A stretch of DNA of 64,000 nucleotides from Parelaphostrongylus tenuis (lineage: Eukaryota; Nematoda; Chromadorea; Rhabditida; Metastrongylidae), in assembly GCA_019055375.1 (NCBI GenBank), contig JAHQIW010003598.1, positions 186,001-250,000 on the forward strand. The letters run 5' to 3'. The stretch's first letter is position 1. Each line of letters begins with the position of its first letter. The translations under genes were made by a program, and so were the position numbers. Positions 12,701 to 26,900 of this stretch are shown here, piece by piece. The notes below the pieces were generated by a model. It was given only the letters and a program-made list of their open reading frames with translations, searched no databases and was not told the origin of the DNA.

Positions 12701-15700
12701 TTCCTAAAACGAAACCTAGTTTACTCTTGGCTGTTACAGCTCACAAAGGCCTTCTTGTAAACCAAGTTTAATTATGAAATTTCCGAGGTTCAGGGTATTG
12801 AATGACTACTAGGAGTCGAGATAAAAAGCGAAAAGGGCTTCGTTTTCGAGGTTTTAATGGCATACTTTTTTTAGAGCTCGTTTTTCTGCGATCACTGATA
12901 AAGACATCAAATTTGCCATGGAGAATCTCGCTCGTCCAAATCGCAATGAGGCGCTTTCAGTGGACGCTCGTCAGGAGCTGGATCTCCGCATTGGCTGTTC
13001 ATTCACAAGATTTCAAACGAAATACTTTCAGGTTAGACTTACAGAGGCTATTCATTCATCAGCGATTTGCTTTCCATTACGAAACGCGATAGAACAAAAG
13101 CCATTAGCAACATCCAAAGTCATGCACAATGTCTTTTATCATGAGCCATCGAAAAGCCATTTCGAGAAATTTCTGCACATTGAATCCAAAATGTACCTAA
13201 CCATGTCTGGAAAAAAGCGGGCGGATCGACGTTAATTGGTACTGCCTGTTTTTTTTGCAGTCGTCTGTTCTGCTGTAGAGGTTTTTTTTCGATATGGTTC
13301 AGTTATTACGTCATGTCTGTACTGATTTGCAGAACAAATATGGTGATCTCGACAGTGCAGTCATTTCCTATGGACCATGCCAAACGCCTACGCTTGGGTT
13401 CTGTGTCAATCGGCACGATCAGATCATACATTTTAAGGTCCTTTTGATTTTATTTTTGTTTTCTGATGCTGTAGTTTGAAGAAATGGTTTTGTGAGTGCT
13501 TTGGGAAGAATGTTTTGCCTAATTGTTAACTTGAAAGCGCTCTTTGGCCAATTAGGCACCGTGTCTATCCAAGTTGGTCTGATCGGTATCATGCTTGTCA
13601 GGATTATAAATACTTCGTTAGGCTGGCGTTATTCATTGTACTGGACCGATCGACCCTTTGAGAACCAGCGTTGATAGGCAGGCGGCTTCGTGCTGTCACT
13701 AAGCGGCAGCCAGACAAGCGGCTCTGCATGTCTGTGCATGCGTATCTGACTGTCTGTCTGCTTTCCCACGAGACGCGACGCCGCGATCACAGTTGCTGAG
13801 TGAATTTTGACGTCGCACGGTGAATATCAAAATAACTCTCATGGCCCATTAAAGGTCAAACATCCTGTCACTTCTACGATGTTAGCCACATTCGCCACGG
13901 TGCTGGCTTTGAGAATTGCTGCTGTCTGCTCAATCATTAGAGTAATTGAGAGATTGAGAACTTCACACACTAAGCCAAGACACCGTTGCTATATTAATTG
14001 GTGTGTATTTAATTTATACGAGCTATTTTCCTGTATTAAGGTTTTTTGAGACAGGGAAATTGATACATTAGCGCGCATCATAACATGCTAAGCGGAATCG
14101 CGCTTGTTTTCGTACTTTTAAACGGTGAATATTTTTTGTGTGTTGTAATAAATTAGGACTTCTTTTGGTAAAATAAGATTTGAGCTTGTTTAGCAAAGAT
14201 CTATAGACTTTTCTAGTTTGTTTTTCAGTTAATTGAGTTCCCCAAAAGCTGAGATTTTTCGTAGATTAGTTTTTATGAGTGTTTTTTTCTCCTACAAAGG
14301 TGAAACTCTTATTTTTGAACCTCAAGAACGTGTTTTTTCACTTCTTTCATTTGAGCTCATGTCTTGAATACTAATGAAACTTAGCAAGTGTGATTTCATC
14401 TTTTCAAACACAATAGTTATAGCTTGCCGATATTAGTTCTTCCTGTCATAGCACCTATGTGAGAAATTTCAGGATTTCAAACCTCTTTTTCAGTTTTTTG
14501 AATCTCGATTTGAAGAAAATTGAAAATAAAATAACATTTTATAGGAATTAATTTCTTTTCGACGACGGTTGAATAAGATATTTCCAAAATTCTGTAGTAT
14601 TCTCTGCTGTTCAACTACTTCAGTGATCGAGAACTTCTCAGCAGTTGTCGGAAATCCAGCCTTATCGCGAGCCCTGATGTTAATGGAGTTGAATGCATGG
14701 CGCATTAGTATGAAGTGAATAAACGGTCGAACACTCTTACCCTATACTGTCTAACGCTTTGGGGACGGCGTGCATTCCTCGGAGTACCTGCGTACTTCGT
14801 TAATTCTTTGCTAAACAGTGCTTTTCTATTAGACTTTTGGCAGTCATTCGGTGTATGAGAAACGGCGACTTAATGTTGTGCTTGCTATGTGAAAAGGTCG
14901 CAGTGAGCTGTAGCAGCGAAAGTAAATGCATAGTTGTTCACATTGGTTTTGCGTTTTGTGTTCGACTGGTGTCTATGCTTGGCGTCTTAACAGAATTTTA
15001 GCGCACACTTAATAGCCTAGAATCTCTTTTTCTCCAGAAATAGGTTTGGATTTTGGAAAGTTTTTCACGCTGTAAAAGCTCGAAGAAGATACTTCTCACG
15101 CTCGAGTCATATATGCTCCTAGGGTTGTATAGTATATGTACCGAACATATGGGAGAACTCAAAGGAATTTATGGAGTATAAAGTAACTCAAAAAACCTCG
15201 ATTTTTTTTTTTTCGAAATCGGGGAAAACTCCGACTTATAACGAACATAGCGCGATTCGTGCAGGTCAAACGCAAGCAGCAAAAAACTGCCGTTCCCAAC
15301 TTATGAAGGAGCCTAGGTTTTATCTGACTATTAATTTTTCTATTTTGTTGTGCTATTACCGAATTTGCTAGCTCAAGCTGGATTATATTCCAATTTTTCT
15401 ACGCTATTGTTTTTAAATCTTGTTTTTCATTCTTAGCCGGAACCGTACTGGGTAATGCAGTGTGTTTTCGAGACTCCTGATGGAACATCTATCCATCCAA
15501 ATTGGAAACGCGATCGACTTTTCGATAGAGACGTCTGCCAGTTTTTTCTTGACCGAGTAAAAGTGAGTCTAACAGTATAACCAACATCATTGCTTCGAAG
15601 TTTCCTAAGCTGTTTAGCTCTTGATCACATATAAAACTAAAATTATTAGACTGCCGGGAGAGGTGTGGTGACTGAGCGAACGACCAAGGAATCACGAAAA

Positions 15701-17868
15701 GAACGACCTGTCGCTTTGAACACCGTTGAGCTAATGCGAGTTGCGAGCAGTGCATTCGGTAAAAATTTGGCCTATTTTATTATAGTCACTAAGTCATGGT
15801 TTTTCCAGTTATTTCTTCCTAGAGGTTTTTTAATTTTACTGATATTTGTACCTTTTCTTAATCGTTTTTTGTACCTCGCTAAGGTACGAATTAGTTTTCC
15901 TTGTTGACTTGGACATCTTTCATTTGAATATACCCATCACTACATGATTAGATTAGTTTGCTTCTAGGTATCAGTCCGTCCTCCACTATGAGTATAGCTG
16001 AACACCTATATACCCAAGGTTTCATCTCCTATCCTCGAACTGAAACGACCTCCTATCCGACGAATTTCGACCTAACAGGGACTCTCAAACAACAAGCAAG
16101 CAACTCGAAATGGGGAGATGTGGTGACAAAAGTCGGTTTATTCTCTGCGTTTTGATCTCACAATGAGATTCATGCGTTCAAGTCACTGGCACGTGCTCTC
16201 ATGCATCTAGACATTGCTCACGTTCTGACAGCTAACCCTTTTACTACCAAAATCACAGAATGAGTGCTCATCGCATTAAAATCAATACTTTTTGTGATGG
16301 GTCATGATCATCATGATTATAACTAGACATAGCTGCTAATTTTTTGAGGTTGTCGTTTTGATCTCCGCTCCACAAAATGGGAAAAAGGCTCTGTTTAACA
16401 CGTTGACGACGACGCTGAAATCCTGCGCGACACGCGAGCGCCCTCGCCGCGAGCACGGCGTTTTAATGACGTTGTGGTAGTTTTCTAATGAAACGTGGAT
16501 TTTTATCGTCACTAAGGGGAATTTCGTCGTCAATAAACGGTAAAATATGATAGAAGAGACATCGATAAAGCTTTCTGTAGAGGGAGCAATGGCAATGCTT
16601 TCCCCTATAATCTCGAATCTCGAGGGAAAAGCAGCTACTCAGTAAAACGAACTCTGTTTGCAAAACGCTAGCTATTTTTGTCTAGCAGAAAGCAAAACAT
16701 AAGTCATTTCACAAAGCAAACTTATTGGGAGAATAGGCATTTCTCAAGCTATCGAATGACTATAGATACATGACTAAAAACATGGATGAAAAAGAAAGGA
16801 ACGAGGATATATAACAGCTGGAAACATGTATCTCTTTCACGACAATGTGCTTTTCCTCGTTGAAACATAGATGATTTTCCGATACCTGGGCATTCTGCTT
16901 AATTATGAAAACTCTTTATAGAAGTCTGTTTTGCTATATTCCCTCATTTAATTACGATAATATCCCCTCAGTACCTAACATAACCAAACGAATTCGCAAA
17001 TTTCCATTGCAAGGCTGTAATGAAACTGCGCCACGCCGGACAGCGCGTGCGGTCTGAGTTGAAAACAACTCAGTTCGTTGTAAACGTGTTAAAGGGCTGA
17101 AACGGCTAAAAAATTGGTTTCATAGGGTCATAGTTAGCGTAACCTTACGAACATAAGTGCTCGCCTGGACGTAGGCAGGTTGAAGGATGCGCCATGCATT
17201 CCACTTTATCAAGCATCATTTGAGGTGCTTGGAAATGCGTATTTGACTTTTACAATGACTCGCGGTGATCTACTCGTTGCATTGAGTCAGCGCTGCTTCT
17301 TCTAGGCAAGTCTGGTGTCAATTCCTTGACTCCAGAGTATTCCAATTCTTAGTGAGCTTTGGGCATGGGATCAAACAACGACCAACTGTGCGTTACGACT
17401 ATGCAAGCATCAGTCGGATTTGCCAATGTATCTATCTCGAATTATGAATCAATCAATTTTTGAATTTAACCTGGTCGTACAGCAAGGAAATACTTGGAAA
17501 ACTTAATGATTTTGTCAGGGAACTTGTCAACCAATTCAGTTTGAGAAAATTCAAGCTGGATTTCGATGAGGCGCAAATCTAGGTAGTAGTAAAGCGGTGC
17601 CGTTTGTCCGGGTATGATATAAATCTCAGAAAGGTAAATCTGTCTTGAATCAAAGGGACGGTACCTCTGTAACGCTTTGAAAATGTGTAGCTGTCTCAAC
17701 ACTGTCACGAATAAGAGATCTTGTTCATCAACAACTGCAGTAGGTTGGAAATTGTATCCGACCTCGCGCGTTTCTCCAGGAACAGACCTCCCAGTTGCCG
17801 AGATAATGTTAATGTTGGAAAACAATTTTTGGAAATTACGACTACATTTTGAATGTCGTTGTACACTG

Positions 17869-17918
<50 letters not shown>

Positions 17919-20900
17919 CTATATGTACAAATATGTATATATATGGATATATACATGTATGTGTGCATGTGAACCTATACATAACGTGCATATAAATATT
18001 TGTATATATATATATACAAACATATACACATGTTTGCATTTATAATAAGTTATTTTCACCGTCAGTCGCGTAATATTACAGATTCTAAAATGTGGAATTC
18101 AAAAACCACGTGGTGGAGAAGACAAGGGTGACCATCCTCCGATTACTCCAATGAAACCAAATAATGGACAGTTGTCTGGAGGTGATTGAATTGCCCTTCA
18201 CTTTGTTCTATTTGATTATATTTAATCATCAACCACGCTGCCGTGCGAACCTTGGCCATTTGTCTTTTTTAATTGAAATCCAAGGTGAGTTGATTTCCAT
18301 TCATACATACATGACTAAGAATAATTACACCTATCAACTTCAAGAAAGCTTTTTTTTTGTTCTCCTACAGAGAAGTTTTAGTTTCGTAGAATAGAAGAAT
18401 GTACTTTCACTTCATTAATTCAGTTGAAATTTAGATATGGCTCGCATTTATGACTACATTGTGCAGCATTTTATTGCTACGTTGATGGGTCCATGTATTT
18501 TCGACGTTACGACTATTGTGTAAGTATTAGTCAGCTTAAAATTTTCTCTGCTTGTAGCATCAACACCGCAAATTTTCATCCTATCCTTCTTACATCTGCG
18601 ACCAGGCTTGAACTTCCTATCATTACGAGACTCAGATATTTGCATGTGTGTAGTGGCAATATTTAATATCCTCCTCATCCAACAATCTGTGGCAGGTCAA
18701 GCGGACACAGTTGATACGCGGTCTTTTTTAGAAAATAATTTAATGTGCAGAAAATTCCTTTGTCTCAGGTATCGTCTAGTGTAAAATGTGGGTACTTTTT
18801 CATCAGACACCACGGGACGAAGAAACGATCCCTCCCTCTGAATAAGAACTTTTTATAAGAGTGTTAGTAATTATTCGAAGGCATAAATCTCTGGTTAGTA
18901 CGTTAAGTGGCCAGCTTTTGAAAAAGGTCTTTATCATAACGCTAAATGAAAAATAAACATCTGTGTTCCACACGCGCGTTTTTCTCGCAAAACAGAGCTC
19001 ATTCTTTGAACTAATAGTAAGCATTCGATAGCGGAAGATTTGAGGATCCCAACGCTTTCTTATTTCCCGGAAAGACAGTTTCTTTGAAGTGCAGAACGAA
19101 AAATTAGACTGATTCGCATACGCGAGCATGCGCACTTTTGCCAACTCACGGACTGCGTGCTGAGGCGGCAAAGGAGGTCGGCGCGATCATCGATGGATGG
19201 CGTTTAATTGAAGTGCGATTTTTGTCATTTGATCAAGAATTGTTTTACCGTTTTGCAACAAAGTCCAGATTAAACGTCTGACTCTGATAGTAAAAGATTT
19301 TCTCTACACGTTAATGTCCTTTTCGGCTTTCAGCGACGTAATAGTCTGATTACGCGGCCGATGTGAGACATAATTCTGTTCTAGATTCTACAGTGTTACA
19401 AAAGGGAGTCTTTTCAGAAAGCCGGTCATGCACCGCACTAGCCAAAGATGTAAGCTTTCGAATAATTACTAACACTCTTTTGAAAAGTTTTTGTCTATGT
19501 GAAGGGGTTGTTTCTTCATCCCGTGACGCTTAATGGAAAAGAACCAAAATGTGCTTTGGAGAAGCTAATGAGTCAATAAAAAAGGTATAACAAAAAGTAG
19601 CTACCCTCGGTAACGTTATATGTGGGAAAGGAGGCGAATCACTCATTAGCTTATTTGTATATCCTGACCTCCTCTGAGTAATAAAATTTTCACCTGATAA
19701 TCCATGTAAATAAAAGGATTTGGATAAGTGCCAAGAATGAGACATTAAAAATATATTAGGGTCTTATTTCTGCCCTACACACGCTTACTGGGTTTTTTAC
19801 AAGATATTTACTGTTGCTGTGTAGTTCACTAGATAAAATAAGAGAAAAGAGAAGAAATTCTGTATCTGAACTTTAGAATTTCGTGCGGTGAAGAGAAGTT
19901 TACTCTAACTGGTCGCTCTGTAAAGGAACCCGGGTTCACTGAAGTGATGTCTTGGCTGAATGTCGATGACGAGCTCAAGCTGCCATCATTACAACGTGGC
20001 GATGAAGTTACTCTAAAGTAGGATCTTTGTATATTTGCTTACCTCAAGCGTGATTCTAAATGGCTAACAAAATCAACATTGATTTTTACATTTCTGAGTA
20101 TTTGGCTGAGAACGGGTTTACCTACAAATTAACCAATCACTGCTTTACGTTTGGATTTATGAATGGACAGCTAATCAAACGTGGAAGAAAATCTTTCTTT
20201 CAATACAATTTCGATTAATTATTGATGATTCATGCTTTATAAGGACAGTAAAGTCATGTTCCTGCGGCAGAGGATCGATCAGATATATTCCAAAAATATG
20301 CGACTTATATCAACAATCGTCCCGTGGGTCGTCGAGTTACTCTAACGGGCATCAGTAAAACTTCCATTTTCTTCTATCGCGTGCAAGAGTGGCCCAGTAG
20401 GTCTTACTCTAGGAATTCGTTGAACATCATATCTTATTTCTGGGTTTCTCGTGAATAAATCAGCTATGTAGTTTGTGTTCTTAGTGTTTTGTGTTTGGCA
20501 TCCTGAGGAAATCAGTAGGAAACGGTTGTCGTCCATCGCTTGCCGGTTAACGTATTACGTGTGTCGCGAACCTGGTCTTCAGAGGCTTGGTATAACTCTT
20601 AGCAACAACCTTTCGAATGCATGTTCGATGACGCCAAGTGATCGTTGTGCCCTACGCAGCGGCCAGGATTCTGTTGCATACGTTAGGGCAGAGGTAGCCG
20701 CTGAGTCGAAAAGGTGTGTACGCGGTTCCGTGTTCTTTTTATTCTTCACATCGTCGATAATCTCAGGTGCTCCCCCTACCGATCGCTTTCTTCTGCTCAG
20801 TTCGGAAACTAAGTCATTCATCATTTTAACATTGCGACGTAGAAGGTAAGAGGAACATTCTGAGACATGTTTTCCATCGATTTTGAGTGAGGGATTCAAA

Positions 20901-23900
20901 ACCAATAAGATCCTCATGAACATCTTGTTTGTGAGTTTCAATCGGAGACCAATTTTTCCACAAGCGTTGCCGAAGTCGGTAAACATTCAATCTTCTTGAC
21001 TGATACTCAGTGTTATGGTGAAAGATTTTGTCAGTAAAACGAAAATGGTGTGGTTTTCGACCAATAATTTTCATTACCATATTGCCCATTTTGATTTTTG
21101 CATGACGGTGTGAAGGGTGGTCGTGAATTATCTTGGCGAGATAGTCACTTTGTCAAACTCTTCTCCTTTTCGCGATAGTAGTATCATAATGTAATGGTGA
21201 TGCTCTGATTGCGAAATCTCCATACAACTTAGAAGAATTTTTTGTAGTGAGTAGGGATGATGTGTTTGTCCAGAGCCTGTATAAGTGTTCTGTCTCATCT
21301 GAATTGAAAGCTTTCTTCAATTCGTTAAATGAAACAAGCAGTTTTTTGTTCTTTCGCGAAATTTCTTCAATGAGTTTTGTTATCGTGTAGATGTGGAGGC
21401 TATAGTGTTGAGTCCTTTCCAAATATGTGTTTGTTCGTATGGCTATCCTTCGTCTTGTAATCTTTTAATCCTATTTAACATGACTCGATCGAATAGTTCA
21501 TAGACAACAAACAATACAATAAGACATGACAGCAAATCGAATGGGCGGTAGTTGTTGATGTTGTGAAAATCCCCCTTTTTGAGTAATCCATAACGGTTTG
21601 TGATAGATTCTAGGTTGAAAAGATAGTTTCTATTGTTTGATAAAACATTCAGAATTATGCATATATTTAAACAACAAACAACAATTCTTCTTCAAAATAC
21701 GGACCATCATTATCCACCACTTTTTGCCATAAGTCCGCCAGGTTTCGGATCTGATCGAATCACCACTCCTTCGGTTTTGAATTAAAGAACCTTGATATGC
21801 TTCTTCAACTTCATCGTAAGATTCAAACCGGCGACCTTCCAAAAAATGTTGCGTTGATCGGAAAAGACCGTAATCAGATTGAGCAACGTCCGGACTTCAG
21901 GGTGGATGCGGTAGAATCTCGACTCCGCCCAATTCTTCAAACTTTGCCTTGGTCTTTTTGGCTGTGTGTGGTTTTGCGTTGTCTTGCTGAAACGAAACGC
22001 GCTTTCGACGAACAAGTTCTGGGTACTTTTCGGCCAACAAATATAGACAAATTATATACTACTAGATGCGCAAGAAGTAGACCTTTCAAATGATATGAAA
22101 ATTACGTACTATTCATGCGAAAAAAGACATTCCCATCCAAACGATGGAAATTTTCTTTCCAACCTAATATCACAATCCCGCTACCATTCCTGATTGCTGT
22201 CATCTAAGCGATGACAAATTTTGGTCACAATAACTCTTAGTAGCTTTATTTTCTCGTTCTGCATGTTCTGCATAGTTCTCGCTGAAAACATCAATAATCT
22301 AATAATTTGATAGCATAATTTGAGCCTTTTGTGAGATCTGGTATGGCACTTGGTACAGTACTGGACACGTGTTTTGCCTTTCTAGGCTCGCCAGTGGCAC
22401 GATACGTGATCCATTCTAAGCCATAATCGCTCAACTGTGGTCCGCGCAACGTCGGAAGATTTTGTTGCTCGACATGCGACGATTTGAATAATTAGGCGTT
22501 GATTCATTCATAAGTAGATGATATATCCTTTGCAAGGAATCGCCTGAACCGAAAAGGATCGTGCTATTGACGAGCCTGGAAAGGCGAAACGTGTCTAGAA
22601 CTGCATAAGTGCCATACAACGCCTCATAAGAGGCCTAAGACATGTTATGAGACTATCAGATTATCACTCTCAATAGCACTGCATATAATAGCCTTGCGAT
22701 TATGGTTCATAAATGTCAGCAAGGACTTTCATCTGTTTTAACGTTCATCTATTCTCTACCCCTTCCTTGTTATTTGTTTGAAGTAATTTTTGAAAACATT
22801 AGGAATGTTCATAAGGTATCTCAAACGAAGACACTTATGCTTTTGTCGGTTACTATGTGAGACCTTGTTCATTGAATTCAGTTTAGCAACTTATTGTTAC
22901 TTTGGCATCTAACATCTGGCTAATTCAGACACCTTTGCCAAATTAATACAATGTAATCAATGCTCAGTTATTTGATGTTATTAAGTAATCCGCTACAGGA
23001 ATTCGAGCCTATTAGCTCGTGAGACTTCTCCACCAGGCTATCTCACTGAGTCAGAACTTATCTCATTGATGGAGAAGCACGGCATTGGCACCGATGCATC
23101 GATTCCTGTACATATCAATACCATTTCTCAGAGGAACTACGTCACAGTAGGTTTCCATATACAGCAAAGCTTCTCTAAGGTCTATTTAACTATGTTGACG
23201 ATATCATCGCCAGTAACATCTGAGAGTGCTAGTCACAACATTGTCGACATTTAGCTGGTTTTTGAAAATTTTCTATGAATGTTAGTGTTAGGTTGAAGAC
23301 AAAATACATGAATGAATATCCTGACCTCAACAGAGTTAGACATCTTTATTAGATCAAACTAGTTAGCAGATTGTTGATGAAACTTAATCTGATCGTTGGT
23401 GTGAAAGCTTAATTTGCTGAAAGTTTTATTGCATTCTCCTTCGTAGTCTTAATTTTCTATCAATTGTGTTGATGTTTTTTGCGTGTGGGCAACTTGTAGA
23501 CCACGACTTAGTCTATGACAAAAAAATCATGTAGATTACCTTACTTGTAAAAGAGTACAGTTTCAATTGTCCTATAAATTTCGACAGATATGGTTCGAAT
23601 CTTAATCAACTCATTCTTTCAAACCTTACGTTTTCCTGAATTTTTTTTCCTAACAGCTCTTGATTGATTTGTGTTATCATATTTTTATACCTCAAGCTGG
23701 AAGGTTGTGGTACAGCGAATCAAATAGGTGAGCATAGGAAAATAGCAGCATTCACAGTACTCTACAGTAATGCTGATCTTCTCATGTTGAAATCAGCATC
23801 AATCTATTTGGAAGAGAACGAGTAATAGAGGTTTAAAAAAATCGAATACAAAGTAACAAAGTTTTATAGGTGGAAAGTGGCCGTCGTCTGGTGCCAACAA

Positions 23901-26900
23901 AGTTGGGGATCTCGTTGGTACACGGTTATTGGCGAGTTGACAGAGAACTAGTCTTACCAACAATGAGATCTGAGGTTGAAACTCAGCTGAACCTCATAGC
24001 TCAAGGAAAGGCCGATTATCAGGCAGTGAGTGTATTGTATTCGAATATTCAGGGATCGTTAAGCGTTATACAAAAGAAGTTTCATAATATAATTTTTGGG
24101 GCTGTTGCGATATAGATGTGCGCAGTGGCCAAGTGGTTGTGAGGCCTGTTACCGCGCGCATGGGGCTCAATCCTACACCACCTCTTCCCCAACACACCTC
24201 GGCGGTCAAAAACGAACGTCTCATGGAACGCCACGGCCAGGCTATCCTCGAGATTGCACAGAGACGCGTTCAACCATTATCCTACGACGTTCAAAAGAAA
24301 AAAAAAAAAGAAGAAGAAGAAAAATACGATTGAATCCAAGAAGTACTGAGATTCACACAGTAGAAAAAACACTGTGACGACAAAAAATAAAGTGTTTGAA
24401 CTGCCAAGAAAATTTGGAAATCTTCTAGGGCCGCACATCATTTGTGCAAGTACTATTAGATTTTCCATTTGATTTAGCGGACGTCTGCAAAATTTTTATT
24501 AGTTTCTCTCTCGCGCAACCGATGTCTATGGTGGTGGTTCTACTGCGAACAATGGTAACGCCTGCGAAGCACGTCCCGTAATACTGGAGTTGGTTCCATC
24601 TGTGAGTTCTGCTGCTTGACGTTGATCATGAAGACGTTCACGTATCGTTTGAGGTGATCGTTCAAAAGAGCGTTTGCATTCGCAGTCCGCCACAATGTGG
24701 TTTTCGTTCATCGTTCATTTGTTCTTCCTGTCATGTTTCCTATCACGAGCTATGAGTGTTTCGTTATCGATGCATGTTTTCCTGGATCTCGAAGAGGCAA
24801 TACGTATAGAAGATGGGCTGCACATTCTGGCTAAACATTGTGAGCGTGGTGAAATTTTACAAGACATCATTGAAACGCTCTGTAGGTGAAGCGTGTAATT
24901 TTTGACGTGGCTGTGGTATCAGCCAACGTCTTTGCTGTCTGGCATGGCGCTGTGAAAACTGTTGAATCGAGTGTGGAATGTCGGGTTCTTCATTTGATCA
25001 ATGGCTTCTTCGAGAAACCCCAAATGCGAGCCTTGCTGCTTTTCTTGTTCTGTCTAATTTTTTCTTCACATCGTTTCTGCTCATTGAACGTTCAAGATAG
25101 ATATAGAAGTGGTTTTTGCAATACGTTATCAGCACTAATAATTTACCGGAAGATAATCGCCTGATTTATGGTACAGTTTCGCGCGTAGTAACACCACCCA
25201 CCAGCCACGATGACTTTTTTTTTTGGTGTCCAAGGGCTTATAAAAGTCGTAAAATACAAAGCGATTCACGATTCAATCTTAAACCATTAGCCCATTTTGG
25301 ACCGCGTGCGCAGTATATTGTGTATTTTTGACTGAGTGGACTGGGATTTTCTTTCAGCGGACTCTGTGAATTTTTCGATACCTAGATGAAATCTGATAAA
25401 AATAGAAGATGTGAGTTTAAAAGCAGTGTACTGTGTGATTTAGAATTTACGACAAGCCTCTTTCACAAAAAACTCATTGATCGGTGATCCGACAAAAGAT
25501 AAAATCATCTCGTTTTAATCGTTATGCTGACCATGTTCAGTGCGTTGTGTGAGTATGAAAAAAATATTGAAAAGGATTAAATGTAAGCTGTCAAATCACT
25601 TTCAAATACTGATAGCTGTGTGTTCACACTTTGGGCCATAATAACGCGTACTGCAAAATAGCTTACATGTCTTTTATTTTTCAGGACGATAAAGCAAACT
25701 CTATCTTATAATCCTTCCTCATTTTTAGTCTCCCACTTTTTTAATAATTGAAAAATTATACTCCGGACCTTCACAAATGTTCTCTTATATGCTGAAAAAC
25801 ATTTACATGTGCTCGGATTGAGGTAGAGAAGAAAAAGTGCGCGGTCTTCAATGGGCTAGCAAACAAACTCAGAACGTCAACTTTTTAAGCTATCGAGGAA
25901 AGGCGAACTTTGAGGAAAGTGTTTTTTATCATTAAGAAGTTGAGTTGATTCAGGTTAGAGACCACGTATTGGAAATGTTCCGACAAAAATTCGTTCATTA
26001 CGTGAAGAATATTGCACAAGTCGACATCTTATTTGAAGGTGATCCTTTATCATCAGAATTAATAACTGCCGTTAGAAGCGTTTTTGTATATTTGATATAT
26101 AGCTTCATTTACTTCGCTCGCCGACACTGGAAAACCATTTTGTCGATGTGGGAAATGCAGGCGATACATGAAATTGGTGGATACAAAGCCGCAACGTCTT
26201 TTCTGTACTTGTTGCCAGGTATATCCTCAATGCGCTGATTTCTAAGACATGACACTTATGAATAACTTTTCTAATTTCTAAGATTATTTGCATTTTGCTA
26301 CTCTTTGGAAAACCAATCACCACTGTGTTTCCATTGTTTTTAATTATAGAATATCGATGACAAAAAAGCGCTTTACTTTCTAATAACGTGGTTCTGTTAT
26401 TTCAAATACAAGTAACGTTATTTGCCTTCGAACGTAGTCAAAATATAATCGATTTGTCTAAGGTGGAGATTCTAAAGAAAGTGCGACAAGGATACATTAC
26501 TAAATGCGTATTTCACTCAATCGTTTTAAATGACTCAAGCTCTTAGTCATCGTTCCATTGACTATATCATCTAACCTCCAGCTTTTCGTCAAATAGTTTG
26601 AGCTTCCACAAATTCCTCTCGCACGTTAGTGTCACCCATTTAGTTTGCAGAAGTCGGATAATGTTGATTGTTATTTTTTCTTTTGTATTCTTCATCATGA
26701 AATTTGACATCGAAGCCAATGGTCCTCTCTTGACACAGCCATCATCTCGTAGAACCTACTGTATAGCGAATTTTGTCCAGCGATCGCCACTGAGAACTGT
26801 GTCTTATCCACGTAGAGTCCGCTGTTTTAGCTTATTGCGGGAGAAGCGTGTGGTCAGTCCAGTGGATGATACAGCAATACTTTTTTCCGTATCTTGATGC

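Noticed and set aside
17677..18045. Open frames through the AT tract with Tyr-Ile repeats
   Set aside because: They are translations of a TATA/CATA simple repeat and occur on both strands.
25954..26238. Exon 16 of top-3b read straight through as one long exon
   Set aside because: The continuous frame after 26038 loses all TOP3B similarity. Splicing out 64 bases restores [10 protein letters not shown] in frame.
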